A stretch of DNA of 64,000 nt from positions 5,846 to 69,845 of the forward strand of contig CBHWBD010000003.1 of NCBI GenBank assembly GCA_966111775.1, written 5' to 3'. This document shows, one piece after another, positions 8,910 to 17,670 of this stretch (within the stretch, counting starts at the first letter, position 1; every line of letters begins with the position of its first letter). The DNA comes from Pelomonas sp966111775. GTDB taxonomy: Bacteria; Pseudomonadota; Gammaproteobacteria; Burkholderiales; Burkholderiaceae_C. Below the pieces are notes generated by a model. It worked only from the letters and a program-made list of their open reading frames with translations, did no database searches and was not told the DNA's origin. A program made the translations under genes and the position numbers.

Positions 8910-8947
8910 AAAACAAAGCCCACCGTCCAGGGGGGTGGACGGTGGGC
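8910..8947 (-). terminator. Rho-independent terminator of the 57-residue protein gene
   Basis: A perfect 12-bp stem (GCCCACCGTCCA at 8918-8929 paired with 8936-8947) with a six-base loop. On the minus strand it is followed by TTTGTTTT (complement of 8910-8917). It sits 21 bases after the stop of the small gene at 8969. Confidence 0.88.
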
Positions 8948-8968
8948 TGAGAGGAGGGGGCTGGGGAA

Positions 8969-9142
8969 CTAGCGCTTGCGGTCGAAGCGCTGGGCGCGGG
9001 CGAGGCCGCGACGCTCGCCGCTGTAGAAACCTGTGTCGAAGGCCTCGTGCTTGCGGCCCTTTTCGACGGATTCGGCACTCCAGGCAGCTTCCGGGAGGGG
9101 GAGGCGGCGCGGCTGGTGTTCGGTGCGAGGCTGGATCTTCAT
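8969..9142 (-). CDS. Small hypothetical protein (57 aa)
   Basis: 57 residues from ATG 9142, rich in Arg, Glu and Pro, with no hydrophobic segment: MKIQPRTEHQPRR, then EAAWSAESVEKGRKHEAFDTGFYSGERRG and a basic end RAQRFDRKR. It resembles short cytoplasmic proteins of unknown function in Burkholderiales but I cannot name a family. Support for it being real is its own strong terminator 21 bases downstream and isolation from both neighbours. The promoter should lie in 9143-9230, shared with the divergent aminopeptidase. Confidence 0.6.
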   Translation of the reverse strand: MKIQPRTEHQPRRLPLPEAAWSAESVEKGRKHEAFDTGFYSGERRGLARAQRFDRKR

Positions 9143-9223
9143 GATGCTGTCTGGCCTTTTGGGGGCCGTCTCACGCCGAGAGCGGCGCGATTGGGAGGCA
9201 CAACGGCGGCCCCGCAACGGCGG

Positions 9224-9253
9224 TTGACAGCCAAAACACACTTCTTTGCAGAT
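9224..9253 (+). promoter_or_regulatory. Candidate sigma-70 promoter for the M17 aminopeptidase gene
   Basis: A perfect -35 hexamer TTGACA (9224-9229) is followed after 18 bases by GCAGAT (9248-9253), a poor -10 match. It is 60 bases upstream of the aminopeptidase start. Only the -35 is convincing. Confidence 0.35.
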
Positions 9254-9312
9254 CTGGCCTGCGGTCACCGGCTGTGCCGACAATGCCGGTTTTGGAAATC
9301 CAGGACCCCGCC

Positions 9313-10692
9313 ATGACCGTCCAGCTGAAGAAGACCCTCCCGGCCAAGGCCACCCCCATCACCGTCGTCGACCGGGCCGCCTTCCAGGCCCTGGCTGCCG
9401 GCCTCCCCGAGGCCACGCGGGCCTGGCTGGCCACGGTCGGCTTCGTCGGCGCCCCCGACAGCCACGCCCTGGTGCCCGGCGCCGACGGCCGCCTGGCCCA
9501 GGTGTTCGCCGGCGTCGCCCACTCGGCCCACCCCTTTGCGCTGAGCGCCCTGCCCCTGGCCCTGCCCGAAGGCGTCTACAAGCTGGATGAGGCCGGCCTG
9601 GCCCTGCTGCCCGAGGTGGCGGCCATGTCCTGGGAACTGGGCGGCTACCGCTTCGACCTCTACAAGCCGGCCGGGCGCGCCCCGGCGACGCTGGTGCTGA
9701 AGGGCGGCGCCGACGCCGAACGCGGCCTGGCCCTGGCCGCCGCCATCGCGGCGACGCGCGACCTGGTCAACACGCCGGCCGAGCACATGGGCCCGGCCGA
9801 ACTGGCCGCCGCCGCCAAGGCCCTGGCCAAACAATACGACGCGAGCTACGCCGAAACCGTCGGCGACGCCCTGCTGAAGAAGAACTTCCCCAGCATTCAT
9901 GCCGTAGGCCGCGCGAGCACGCGCTCACCTCGTCTGATCGAGATCAACTGGGGCAACCCCAAGCATCCCAAGCTGGCCCTGGTCGGCAAGGGCGTCTGCT
10001 TCGATACCGGCGGCCTGAACATCAAGCCCGGCGAAGGCATGCGCCAGATGAAGAAGGACATGGGCGGCGCCGCCAACGCCCTGGGCCTGGCCACGCTGAT
10101 CATGGCCTTCAAGCTGCCGGTGCGGCTGCAGCTGCTGATCCCGGCGGTCGAGAACTCGATCTCGGGCAATGCCTACCGGCCCGGCGACATCATCAAGACC
10201 CGCAAGGGCCTGCACATCGAGATCGGCAACACCGACGCCGAGGGCCGGGTCATCCTCTGCGACGCCCTGGCCTATGCCGCCGAAGGCAAGCCCGACCTCG
10301 TCATCGACCTGGCGACGCTGACCGGCGCTGCCCGTGTGGCCCTGGGCGCCCAGCTGCCGGCCCTGTTCGCCAAGCATATGGACACGGCCCGCGATCTGGT
10401 CGACCTGGGCCTGAAGCTGGACGACCCGCTCTGGCATATGCCGCTGTGGGCGCCGTATCACGCCGGCATCGAAAGCACGATCGGCGACATCGTCAACACC
10501 GGCAAGAGCCCGCTGGCCGGCGCCATCAACGCGGCGCTGTTCCTGGAAGACTTCCTGCCGGCCCAGCAGGACTGGCTGCACGTCGACCTGTTCGCCTGGA
10601 ACGACGCGCCGCGCGCCGGCCGCCCGGTGGGCGGCGAGGCGCAGACCATCCGCACCTTGCTCGCCTACCTGGAGCAGCGGTATTCGGCCTGA
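9313..10692 (+). CDS. Leucyl aminopeptidase family protein (peptidase M17)
   Basis: 459 residues from ATG 9313, chosen because AGGA sits seven bases upstream (9302-9305) and the earlier in-frame ATGs have no such site. It is a cytosolic two-metal aminopeptidase. The catalytic domain shows KGVCFDTGGLNIKPG (metal-binding and catalytic Lys K226), DMGGAA, and the M17 signature NTDAEGR at residues 306-312 with the catalytic Arg R312; DLATLTGAARVALG follows. The N-terminal domain (1-150) is shorter and more divergent than in PepA, closer to PepB-like or 'leucyl aminopeptidase family' proteins, so a DNA-binding PepA role is not implied. It abuts the convergent proQ without a gap. Confidence 0.9.
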   Translation: MTVQLKKTLPAKATPITVVDRAAFQALAAGLPEATRAWLATVGFVGAPDSHALVPGADGRLAQVFAGVAHSAHPFALSALPLALPEGVYKLDEAGLALLPEVAAMSWELGGYRFDLYKPAGRAPATLVLKGGADAERGLALAAAIAATRDLVNTPAEHMGPAELAAAAKALAKQYDASYAETVGDALLKKNFPSIHAVGRASTRSPRLIEINWGNPKHPKLALVGKGVCFDTGGLNIKPGEGMRQMKKDMGGAANALGLATLIMAFKLPVRLQLLIPAVENSISGNAYRPGDIIKTRKGLHIEIGNTDAEGRVILCDALAYAAEGKPDLVIDLATLTGAARVALGAQLPALFAKHMDTARDLVDLGLKLDDPLWHMPLWAPYHAGIESTIGDIVNTGKSPLAGAINAALFLEDFLPAQQDWLHVDLFAWNDAPRAGRPVGGEAQTIRTLLAYLEQRYSA

Positions 10693-11523
10693 TTACTCGG
10701 CCTGATCCTTGGGAGGCTGAGCCTCGGCGGTGGGCTCAGGCTTGGGCGCCTGCTGAGGCTTGGCGGCCTGATCGCGACGCGGCTGATCCGGCCGCTTGCC
10801 CTGGCGCTGAGGCGGACGTCCACCTTCACGGCGGCCACCTTCCGGGCGGCCACCGCCACCGGGGCGACGGTCGTCGCGACGCGGCGGCGGGCCATCGCGG
10901 CGAGCTTCGCGCGGCGGGGCCGGCGGCGCCTCGGCGCGCTCCTTGCGCGCGATCTCCAGCAGACCCGGCAGTTCCTCGGGCGTGGTGCCCTTGAGGACGC
11001 AGAAGTTGGCTTCGGTCAGCGTCGTGCGCTCGAAATCCCACAGCAGCTGGGCGCGGTTGCGGCGCTGCTGGGCTTCCAGGCGGTGTTGCTCCTGGTCGGC
11101 CTGCTCGCGCTCCTGCTTCAGACCGCGGCGACGGGCCAGCTCTTCCTGGGCGGCCTTGAGGTGTTCCTCGGTGATCTCGCCGGCCGGCTGGCCGTCAAGG
11201 TCGAAACGGGTCTTGGCCTGGGTCAGCGCGATCAGATAGCCGGTGCCGCCGGTGTAGCGGCGCAGGAAGGCGCTGAGCTGGGCCTTGGTGAACTTGCCGG
11301 GGGCGCGCTCCTGGATGTCGGCCTGGATGCGCAGCTTGACGGGCTTGGGCTTGCCGGTGAACAGGGCCGGGAACAGGGCCTTGAGCTCTGCGGTGGCGTC
11401 GACGGGGGCAGCGGCGGGCTCGGCCGGCTTGGCTTCGGGCGCAGGCGCCGCAGCGGCAGCAGCGGCCGTGTCGTCGGACGGGCTGTCAGACGGAATAGCG
11501 GGATCGGGCAGATCGGAATTCAT
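10693..11523 (-). CDS. proQ: ProQ/FinO-family RNA chaperone
   Basis: 276 residues from ATG 11523. Residues 1-45 are an Ala/Pro/Glu-rich disordered leader. Residues about 46-150 form the FinO/ProQ domain (LFPALFTGKPKPVKLRIQADI, then a KAQLSAFLRRYTGGTGYL block), the part that binds structured sRNAs and 3' ends of mRNAs. Residues 160-210 are Gln/Glu/Arg-rich, likely helical, and the C-terminal 70 residues are an Arg/Gly/Pro-rich low-complexity basic tail (PRRDDRRPGGGG and similar), longer than in E. coli and typical of betaproteobacterial ProQ. It is divergent from the GFA gene (80-base gap) and tail-to-tail with the aminopeptidase gene with no spacer. Confidence 0.87.
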   Translation of the reverse strand: MNSDLPDPAIPSDSPSDDTAAAAAAAPAPEAKPAEPAAAPVDATAELKALFPALFTGKPKPVKLRIQADIQERAPGKFTKAQLSAFLRRYTGGTGYLIALTQAKTRFDLDGQPAGEITEEHLKAAQEELARRRGLKQEREQADQEQHRLEAQQRRNRAQLLWDFERTTLTEANFCVLKGTTPEELPGLLEIARKERAEAPPAPPREARRDGPPPRRDDRRPGGGGRPEGGRREGGRPPQRQGKRPDQPRRDQAAKPQQAPKPEPTAEAQPPKDQAE

Positions 11524-11603
11524 CGCAAAGCGGTTGGCAAGCAAGGGGCGGGATTGTCGGCCATCATGGCCACCTGCACGCTTTTCGCCAAAAGGCCGCC
11601 CCC

Positions 11604-12086
11604 ATGCACCTCGAAGGCTCCTGCCATTGCCGCAGCATCCGCTTCTCCGTCGAAGCGGATTCACCCGCTCCCTTCATGCGCTGCTACTGCTCCGTCTGCC
11701 GCAAGACGGCCGGTGCCGGCGGCTTCGCCATCAACCTCGGCGCCCTGACCCACACCATGAAGGTCAAGGGCAAGCGGCATCTGCGCATCTACCGCGCCAA
11801 GCTGGCCGACAAGTCCGGCAAGGGCAGGCACAAGAGCAGCGCGCGGCGCTACTTCTGCGTCAAATGCGGCAGCGCGCTGTGGCTGTGGGACCCGACCTGG
11901 CCCGAACTCGTGCATCCGCATGCCAGCGCCGTCGACACCCCGCTGCCGACACCCCCCGAGCATGTGCACTGCATGGTGGGCTCGAAGGCGAATTGGGTCG
12001 AAGTGGAAGGCCACGCCAGGGACCCACGCTTCGACGAATACCCCGACCAGTCACTGGCCGAGTGGCACAAGGCCCACGGCTTCTAG
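11604..12086 (+). CDS. GFA-family (glutathione-dependent formaldehyde-activating-like) zinc protein
   Basis: 160 residues. Zinc-ligand cysteines of the GFA/CENP-V fold: GSCHCRSIRF at the start, CYCSVCRKTAGAG, and YFCVKCGSALW. In the family two zinc ions are held by these CxC/CxxC groups; true formaldehyde activation is documented for only a few members, so the reaction is not assigned. The stretch KSGKGRHKSSARR is an unusually basic insert between the second and third Cys groups. Its stop codon overlaps that of the convergent DUF4197 gene: the CTAG at 12083-12086 supplies TAG on both strands. Confidence 0.85.
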   Translation: MHLEGSCHCRSIRFSVEADSPAPFMRCYCSVCRKTAGAGGFAINLGALTHTMKVKGKRHLRIYRAKLADKSGKGRHKSSARRYFCVKCGSALWLWDPTWPELVHPHASAVDTPLPTPPEHVHCMVGSKANWVEVEGHARDPRFDEYPDQSLAEWHKAHGF

Positions 12087-12757
12087 CCGAGCCCGCCAAA
12101 GACCTTCTTGAGGATGGCGCTGCCGGTGCCCACCGGGTCCTGGCGGATCTTCTTTTCTTCCTCGCCGATCATGCGGTAGAGGCCGTCCAGGGCCCTGGCC
12201 GTCACGTATTGCTGGATGTTGGCCTCGTCGCCCTTGACGAGGCCGAAGCCGCCGGCCTTCTTGGCGACGGCGTTGTACTTGTCGGCCAGGGACACCTTCT
12301 CGGTCGCCTTGGTGACGATGGGCAGGAACTGCTGGCCCAGCGGCTCCCGGGTCTTGCCGGCGAAGAACTGGGTCACCGAATCGTCACCCCCCTTGAGGAT
12401 CTTGAGACCGTCGTCGACGCTCATGTCCTTGACGGCCTTGACCAGCAGGGGCTTGGCGGCGGGTACCGCTGCCTCGGCGGCGCGGTTCATCGCGGTGACG
12501 AGTTCGTCCAGCTTGGCGCCCTGGCCGGTGGCCTTCAGCAGCTTGGCGGCGTCCTTCAGATATCCCGGCAGCTCGATCTTGACCAGGGGATTGCCGAGGA
12601 AGCCGTCCTGCCTGCCGAGCAGGGCCACGGCGGAGTTGGCGCCGCGCTCCAGGGCCGTGCGGATACCGGCGTTGGCGTCACCCTCGGTCAGGCTCAGCGC
12701 CCAGGCGGGGCGCAGCAGCAGCAGGGGGGCCCAGACGATGGCATGGCGGCGTTGCAT
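12083..12757 (-). CDS. Secreted DUF4197-family protein
   Basis: 224 residues from ATG 12757. Signal peptide at residues 1-21 (MQRRHAIVW, then LLLLRPAWA). The mature protein is all helical and follows the DUF4197 pattern: LTEGDANAGIRTALERGANSAV, DGFLGNPLVKIELP, VTAMNRAAEAAVPAAKPLLVKAVKDMS, DDSVTQFF, KYNAVAKKAGGFGL, and an end ILKKVFGGL. The family is periplasmic or outer-membrane associated with no known biochemical role. It stands alone, transcribed away from the GGDEF gene, 53 bases downstream of that gene's stop. Confidence 0.85.
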   Translation of the reverse strand: MQRRHAIVWAPLLLLRPAWALSLTEGDANAGIRTALERGANSAVALLGRQDGFLGNPLVKIELPGYLKDAAKLLKATGQGAKLDELVTAMNRAAEAAVPAAKPLLVKAVKDMSVDDGLKILKGGDDSVTQFFAGKTREPLGQQFLPIVTKATEKVSLADKYNAVAKKAGGFGLVKGDEANIQQYVTARALDGLYRMIGEEEKKIRQDPVGTGSAILKKVFGGLG

Positions 12758-12810
12758 GGCGACACTCCTGGTGGAAGAAGAGCCCCATCTTGCCACCGCG
12801 TCCGGCCGGA

Positions 12811-13809
12811 TCAGGCGGCGATGTGCTGAAGGCTGCGCTTGTGTTGATACATGCGCTGGTCGGCCAGTTCGATGAGGGCGGCGATGTCGGCGCCGTCCTC
12901 CGGAAAGCTCGCCGCACCCATGCTGGCACCCACGCGCAGCAACTGCCCCTCGAACTCGAAGCTGCCGTTCAGGTCGCGCGCCAGGCGCCGCATCGTCGCA
13001 TCCAGGCCGCCGCTGGCGGCCAGCGGGCGCAACAGCACGCCGAACTCGTCACCACCCAGGCGCGCGGCCGTGTCGGACTGGCGCACGCCGGCTGCAAGGC
13101 GACGCGAGAACTCCTGCAGGGCCGCATCGCCGGCGCGGTGGCCGTGACGGTCGTTGATCGGTTTCAGGCCATTCATGTCCAGCATCATGACGGCCATGGG
13201 TTGACGGTCACGCACGGCCTGCGCCAGCGAGCCGTGCACGCGGTCGAGGAACAAGGCGCGGTTGGGCAGGTCCGTCAGGCTGTCATGGGTGGCCTTGTGG
13301 AAGAGTTCGCCCGGCGCGTAGCGGGTCGCGAAATACATGGCCGCAGCGACAAGTTCCGACACCATCTGCATCAACGCCAGATGCCGGTCATCGAAGTGGC
13401 CCGCCTGCCGTGACATCGCCTTCAGCACGCCGACCGTCACGCCATGGTGGCGCAGCGGCACGACGACCATGGACCGCAGTCCCAGGCGCTCGCAGGCGGC
13501 ACGGTCGGCACGCGGGTCGATCAGCGCGTCGTCGCAACGAAGCGCCTGCCCCTGCGCCACGCACAGGCCCGAGAGGCTGAGATTGCGCTTGAGCCGCAGG
13601 CCCACGCTGCCCTCGGCCATGCCGGCAGCCGCGCGGTAGACCATTTCGTCGCCCTCGGCCATTTCCAGCACGGCCCCATCGGCCTCCACCAGGCCCAGGG
13701 CACGGTGGACAACGAGATCCATCAGGCGACCCAGGTCCAGGTCCAGTCCCATGCCGGCCACTTCGGTCTGGATCGCAATGACCTCCAGCAGCTTTTCCCT
13801 GCTCGGCAT
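12811..13809 (-). CDS. Diguanylate cyclase with N-terminal GAF domain
   Basis: 332 residues from ATG 13809, with an AGGAGA-like site a few bases upstream. No signal peptide or membrane helix, so it is cytoplasmic. Residues 1-160 form a GAF domain (LGLVEADGAVLEMAEGDEMVYRAAAG; SGLCVAQGQALRCDDALIDPRAD; MVVVPLRHHG). Residues about 170-330 form a GGDEF domain with substrate-binding DSLTDLPNRALF, the metal-binding Asp in MMLDMNGLKPIND, and an intact active site ARLGGDEFGVL, so c-di-GMP synthesis is expected. I see no RxxD inhibitory site directly before GGDEF. A redox or ligand signal through GAF is inference. Confidence 0.9.
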   Translation of the reverse strand: MPSREKLLEVIAIQTEVAGMGLDLDLGRLMDLVVHRALGLVEADGAVLEMAEGDEMVYRAAAGMAEGSVGLRLKRNLSLSGLCVAQGQALRCDDALIDPRADRAACERLGLRSMVVVPLRHHGVTVGVLKAMSRQAGHFDDRHLALMQMVSELVAAAMYFATRYAPGELFHKATHDSLTDLPNRALFLDRVHGSLAQAVRDRQPMAVMMLDMNGLKPINDRHGHRAGDAALQEFSRRLAAGVRQSDTAARLGGDEFGVLLRPLAASGGLDATMRRLARDLNGSFEFEGQLLRVGASMGAASFPEDGADIAALIELADQRMYQHKRSLQHIAA

Positions 13810-14023
13810 GCCTCTCTCCTCGGCGTCGCGCTCGCGCGACGGCGCACTCCTTGGTTCCTGAGCGCTGCCATTGCCTCCCCAGCCGAAGTGTCTCACGCGG
13901 AAATATATGACGTCGACATCGAATCAACGCTCATTCCTGGTCATTTCGACGCTTTCGCAGCTTGCGCTGCATCAAGGTGGCGCCGGGGGGGCGCCCTAGC
14001 ATGACTCGAGGAGACCACCCACA

Positions 14024-14962
14024 ATGCTGCCCGTCTACATCAGCCATCCCGACTGCGCCCGCCACGAGATGGGCGAGGGCCATCCCGAATGTCCCGAGCG
14101 CCTCACCGCGATTGCCGACATGCTGCTGATCCACGGCCTGCTCGACTACATGGTGCCCCATGACGCCCCATCGGCCACGCGAACCCAGCTGGAGCGCGCC
14201 CACACGGCGCTGCATGTCAGCCGCGTGATGGACGCTGCGCCCGCCCAGGGCTACGCGATGGTGGACCCCGACACGCGCATGAATCGCTTCACCGTGCCGG
14301 CCGCGCTGCGCGCTGCCGGTGCTGCCGTGCTGGCCACCGACCTCGTGCTGGGCGGCAAGGCCCCGACCGCCTTCTGCGCCGTGCGCCCGCCCGGCCACCA
14401 TGCCGAGCAGGACGCGGCCATGGGCTTCTGCTTCTTCAACAACGTCGCCGTGGGCATCCGGCATGCGCTGGACGTGCACGGCCTGTCGCGCGTGGCGCTG
14501 ATCGACTTCGACGTCCACCATGGCAACGGCAGCGAGGACATCCTGTCCGGCGACGAGCGCGTGCTGATGTGCAGCATCTTCGAGACCGGCCTCTACCCCT
14601 TCAACGGTCCGGATGCCCGCTCGCTGAAGGATGCCCCCAACATGATCAACGTCGGCCTGCCGCCGCGCAGCGGCAGCGAGGCCTTCCGTGCCGCGGTCAC
14701 GGAACATTGGCTGCCGGCCCTCGAGCGCTTCCGACCCCAGCTCATCTACATCAGCGCCGGCTTCGATGCCCACCGCGAGGACGACATGGGCAATCTCGGC
14801 CTCGTCGATGCCGACTACGCCTGGGTCACCCGCCAGCTGATGGACTTGGCCGGGCGCCACTGCCGCGGCCGCGTCATTTCCTGCCTGGAAGGCGGCTATG
14901 TACTGAACCCGCTGGCGCGCAGTGCCGCGGCCCATGTGAAGGTGCTGATCGGCGCCGACTAG
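14024..14962 (+). CDS. Histone deacetylase family protein (class II-like deacetylase)
   Basis: 312 residues with a strong GAGGAG site (14008-14013). Zn-dependent amidohydrolase of the HDAC/acetylpolyamine amidohydrolase superfamily. Catalytic elements are all present: RPPGHH (121-126) with the tandem His pair, GFCFFNN (134-140), DFDVHHGNG (161-169) with metal-binding Asp and His, SAGFDAHRED with the third metal Asp, and EGGYVLNPL with the catalytic Tyr. Substrates in bacteria can be protein acetyl-lysine (AcuC) or acetylpolyamines. It ends 8 bases before a Pat-type protein acetyltransferase, which favours protein acetyl-lysine. The upstream gap (13810-14023) has no gene; it contains an AT-rich AAATATATG at about 13903. 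Confidence 0.9.
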   Translation: MLPVYISHPDCARHEMGEGHPECPERLTAIADMLLIHGLLDYMVPHDAPSATRTQLERAHTALHVSRVMDAAPAQGYAMVDPDTRMNRFTVPAALRAAGAAVLATDLVLGGKAPTAFCAVRPPGHHAEQDAAMGFCFFNNVAVGIRHALDVHGLSRVALIDFDVHHGNGSEDILSGDERVLMCSIFETGLYPFNGPDARSLKDAPNMINVGLPPRSGSEAFRAAVTEHWLPALERFRPQLIYISAGFDAHREDDMGNLGLVDADYAWVTRQLMDLAGRHCRGRVISCLEGGYVLNPLARSAAAHVKVLIGAD

Positions 14963-14970
14963 AGTTTCCA

Positions 14971-17670
14971 ATGGACAACCATTTCCTGACCCCGCTCTTC
15001 ATGCCCCGTTCGGTGGTCGTTTTTGCCGGCCCGCCGGACGAGCCCGAGCGCCAGACCCGCCAGGCTCGCGTGCTGCGTGCCGCGCTGGCAGCCGCCCCCG
15101 GCGCCAGCCCACCGCAGTTCCTGCACGGCGAGACGACCGGCACGCTGGGCGAACTGGCCCGCTCGCGCGCGGACCTGGCCGTCATCGCCCTGCCCGCCGA
15201 AGAAATCGCCGCCGCCCTGGAGGTGGCCGGCCGCATCGCCTGCCGCTCGGCGCTGATCGTCAGCGACGGCATCGAGCCCGAGCAGGCCGCCCAGCTCAAG
15301 CGCATCGCGCGCCGCGAGGGTGTCCACCTGCTGGGCCCCAATTGCCTGGGCTTCCAGCGCCCGCATCTGAACCTGAATGCCAGCGCCGCGGGCCCGCTGG
15401 CCGCCGAGGGCTCGCTGGCCCTGGTGTCGCAGTCCGGCGCGCTGACCTCGGCCATGCTGGATTGGGCGCTGCAGAACCAGGTCGGCTTCAGCCAGGTCGT
15501 CTCGCTGGGACCCAACGCGGCGGTGGACCTGGCCCAGGTGCTGGACTTCCTGGCCGCCGACAACCGCACGCAGAGCATCGTCGTCTACCTGGAAGGCATT
15601 TCCAGCTCGCGGCGTTTCATGAGCGCGCTGCGTTCGGCGGCCCACGCCAAGCCGGTCGTCGTGCTGAAGGCCGGCCGGCGCCGTGCCGGCAACGAGGCGG
15701 CGCAGACGCACAGCCGCGCCATCGTCGGCAGCGACGATGTCTTCGATGCCGCGCTGCGCCGCGCCGGCGCGGTGCGCGTGCGCAGCTTCGTCGAGCTGTT
15801 CTCGGCCGCCAAATGCCTGGCCGCGCGCTACCGCCCGGTGGGCAAGCGCCTGGCCATCGTCACCAACGGCGGCGGCCCGGGTGTGCTGGCAGCCGACTGG
15901 GTCAGCGAGATCGGCCTGATGCTGGCCAAGCTGTCCCCGGACACCGCACGGGCGCTGGCCCCGCAGCTGGCGCCCCTGGCATCGCTGACCGACCTGATCG
16001 ACCTGTCCGCCGCCGCCACGCCTGAGCATTTCCGCGCCGCCATCGAGGCCGCGGCGCAAGACCCCGCCGTGGACGGGCTGCTGGCCGTCTATGCGCCGCA
16101 GATCGGCTCCGACGCGACCGAGACCGCCCGCGCCGTCGTCGCCGCCAAGGGCACGACGGGCAAGCCGCTGCTGGGCTGCTGGATGGGCGATGCCTCGGTG
16201 CTGGAGGCCCGCCGCGTGCTGAACGAGGCGGCCATCGCCAACTTCCGCACCCCGGAGGCGGCCGTCGGCGCCTTCGGCAACATCGCCTCTTTTTATGCCA
16301 ACCAGCAGTTGCTGCTGCAGACGCCGCCGCCGATGTCCAACCTGGCCCAGCCCGACGTCGAGGCGGCGCGCCTGCTCATCGAGAGCGTGCTGGCCGAGCG
16401 CCGCCGCACGCTGACCGAGATGGAAAGCAAGGCCCTGCTCGCGGCTTTCCACATTCCCGTCACGCAGACGGTGCTGGCACGCAGTGCCAACGAGGCCATG
16501 ATGCTGGCCACCCAGCTCGGCTTCCCGGTGGCGCTGAAGATCGACTCGCCCGACATCGCCCACAAGAGCGACGTGCAGGGCGTGGCCCTCAACATCCAGA
16601 GCGGCGCCGCCGCCCGCGATACCTACAACGAGATGGTGGCGCGGGTCGGGCGGCTGCAGCCGCAGGCGCGCATCAACGGCGTGACGGTTCAGCAGATGGC
16701 CCGCGCGCGGCGCGGCCATGAGGTCTGCGTCGGCCTGGTGACGGACGAGGCCTTCGGCCCCACCATCGTCTTCGGCGCCGGCGGCACGATGATCGAGCTG
16801 ATCGCCGACCGCGCCATGGAGCTGCCGCCTCTTAACCAGTTCCTGGCGCGCCGCCTGATCGAGCGTGCCCGCGTGTCGGAAGCGCTGGCCGAGGGCCGCG
16901 GCGGCGCGGCGCCGGCCGACCTGGAGGCGCTGGAGCGCGTGCTGCTGCGGGTCAGCGAAATGGTCTGCGAGTTCCCGCAGCTGCGCGAGATGGACATCAA
17001 TCCCCTCATCGTCGACGAGAGCGGCGCCATCGCCGTGGACGCGCGCGTCGTGCTGCAGCCGGGCCAGCAGTCCGGCTGCCCGCGCGCCTTCGACTACCCC
17101 CACCTGGCCATCCTGCCCTACCCGGCGCGCTTCGAGCAGGTCTGGCCACTGGCCGGCGGCGGCGAAGTCACGGTGCGACCGGTGCGGCCCGACGATGCAC
17201 AGATGCTGCAGGAGCTGGTGCGCGGGCTCAAGCCCGAGAGCCGCTACTTCCGTTTCGCCAGCGCGATCAAGGAGCTGCCGCCGGGGCTGCTGGCCCGCCT
17301 GACGCTGATCGACTACGACCGCGAAATGGCGCTGGTGGCCGTCTACACGGAACGCACGGCGCGCGACGATGGCGGCTTCGACGAGGCCGAACGCATCGTC
17401 GGCGTGTCGCGGATGATCACCAACCCCGACCAGACCAGCTGCGAATTCAGCCTGCTGGTGGCGGACGACTTCGGCGGCAAGGGCCTGGGCTCGCGGCTGA
17501 TGGAGGGCATCACCGACGCGGCGCGCGAGAAAGGGCTGGCCGACATCGAAGGCCTGGTGCTGACCAACAACGCCGACATGCTGAAGCTGATGCGCGGCCT
17601 GGGCTTCACGGTCAAGCCCTTCCCGGAAGACCCGGACTTCAAGCTCGTGACGCGCTCACTGCAAGGCTGA
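14971..17670 (+). CDS. Pat/PatZ-type protein lysine acetyltransferase (NDP-forming acyl-CoA synthetase-GNAT fusion)
   Basis: 899 residues from ATG 14971. Order of domains: CoA-binding Rossmann domain (1-130, HLLGPNCLGFQRP), succinyl-CoA-ligase-like domains (about 140-450, with SQSGALTSAMLDW and the block around H247 in QTHSRAIVGSDDVFDAA), an ATP-grasp domain (about 470-690, LAAFHIPVT, FPVALKIDSPDIAHKSDVQGV, EMDINPLIVDE), and a C-terminal GNAT domain (about 725-899, VRPVRPDD; LVADDFGGKGLGSRLM is the acetyl-CoA loop). E. coli PatZ has the same layout and about the same length and acetylates acetyl-CoA synthetase and other proteins. The His at 247 sits where ADP-forming synthetases carry the phospho-His, so a retained ligase activity should not be excluded. 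It is in an operon with the deacetylase. Confidence 0.88.
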   Translation: MDNHFLTPLFMPRSVVVFAGPPDEPERQTRQARVLRAALAAAPGASPPQFLHGETTGTLGELARSRADLAVIALPAEEIAAALEVAGRIACRSALIVSDGIEPEQAAQLKRIARREGVHLLGPNCLGFQRPHLNLNASAAGPLAAEGSLALVSQSGALTSAMLDWALQNQVGFSQVVSLGPNAAVDLAQVLDFLAADNRTQSIVVYLEGISSSRRFMSALRSAAHAKPVVVLKAGRRRAGNEAAQTHSRAIVGSDDVFDAALRRAGAVRVRSFVELFSAAKCLAARYRPVGKRLAIVTNGGGPGVLAADWVSEIGLMLAKLSPDTARALAPQLAPLASLTDLIDLSAAATPEHFRAAIEAAAQDPAVDGLLAVYAPQIGSDATETARAVVAAKGTTGKPLLGCWMGDASVLEARRVLNEAAIANFRTPEAAVGAFGNIASFYANQQLLLQTPPPMSNLAQPDVEAARLLIESVLAERRRTLTEMESKALLAAFHIPVTQTVLARSANEAMMLATQLGFPVALKIDSPDIAHKSDVQGVALNIQSGAAARDTYNEMVARVGRLQPQARINGVTVQQMARARRGHEVCVGLVTDEAFGPTIVFGAGGTMIELIADRAMELPPLNQFLARRLIERARVSEALAEGRGGAAPADLEALERVLLRVSEMVCEFPQLREMDINPLIVDESGAIAVDARVVLQPGQQSGCPRAFDYPHLAILPYPARFEQVWPLAGGGEVTVRPVRPDDAQMLQELVRGLKPESRYFRFASAIKELPPGLLARLTLIDYDREMALVAVYTERTARDDGGFDEAERIVGVSRMITNPDQTSCEFSLLVADDFGGKGLGSRLMEGITDAAREKGLADIEGLVLTNNADMLKLMRGLGFTVKPFPEDPDFKLVTRSLQG

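Noticed and set aside
9313..10692. PepA with a DNA-binding role (XerCD accessory)
   Set aside because: The N-terminal domain is divergent and short compared with PepA; only the M17 catalytic part is well supported.
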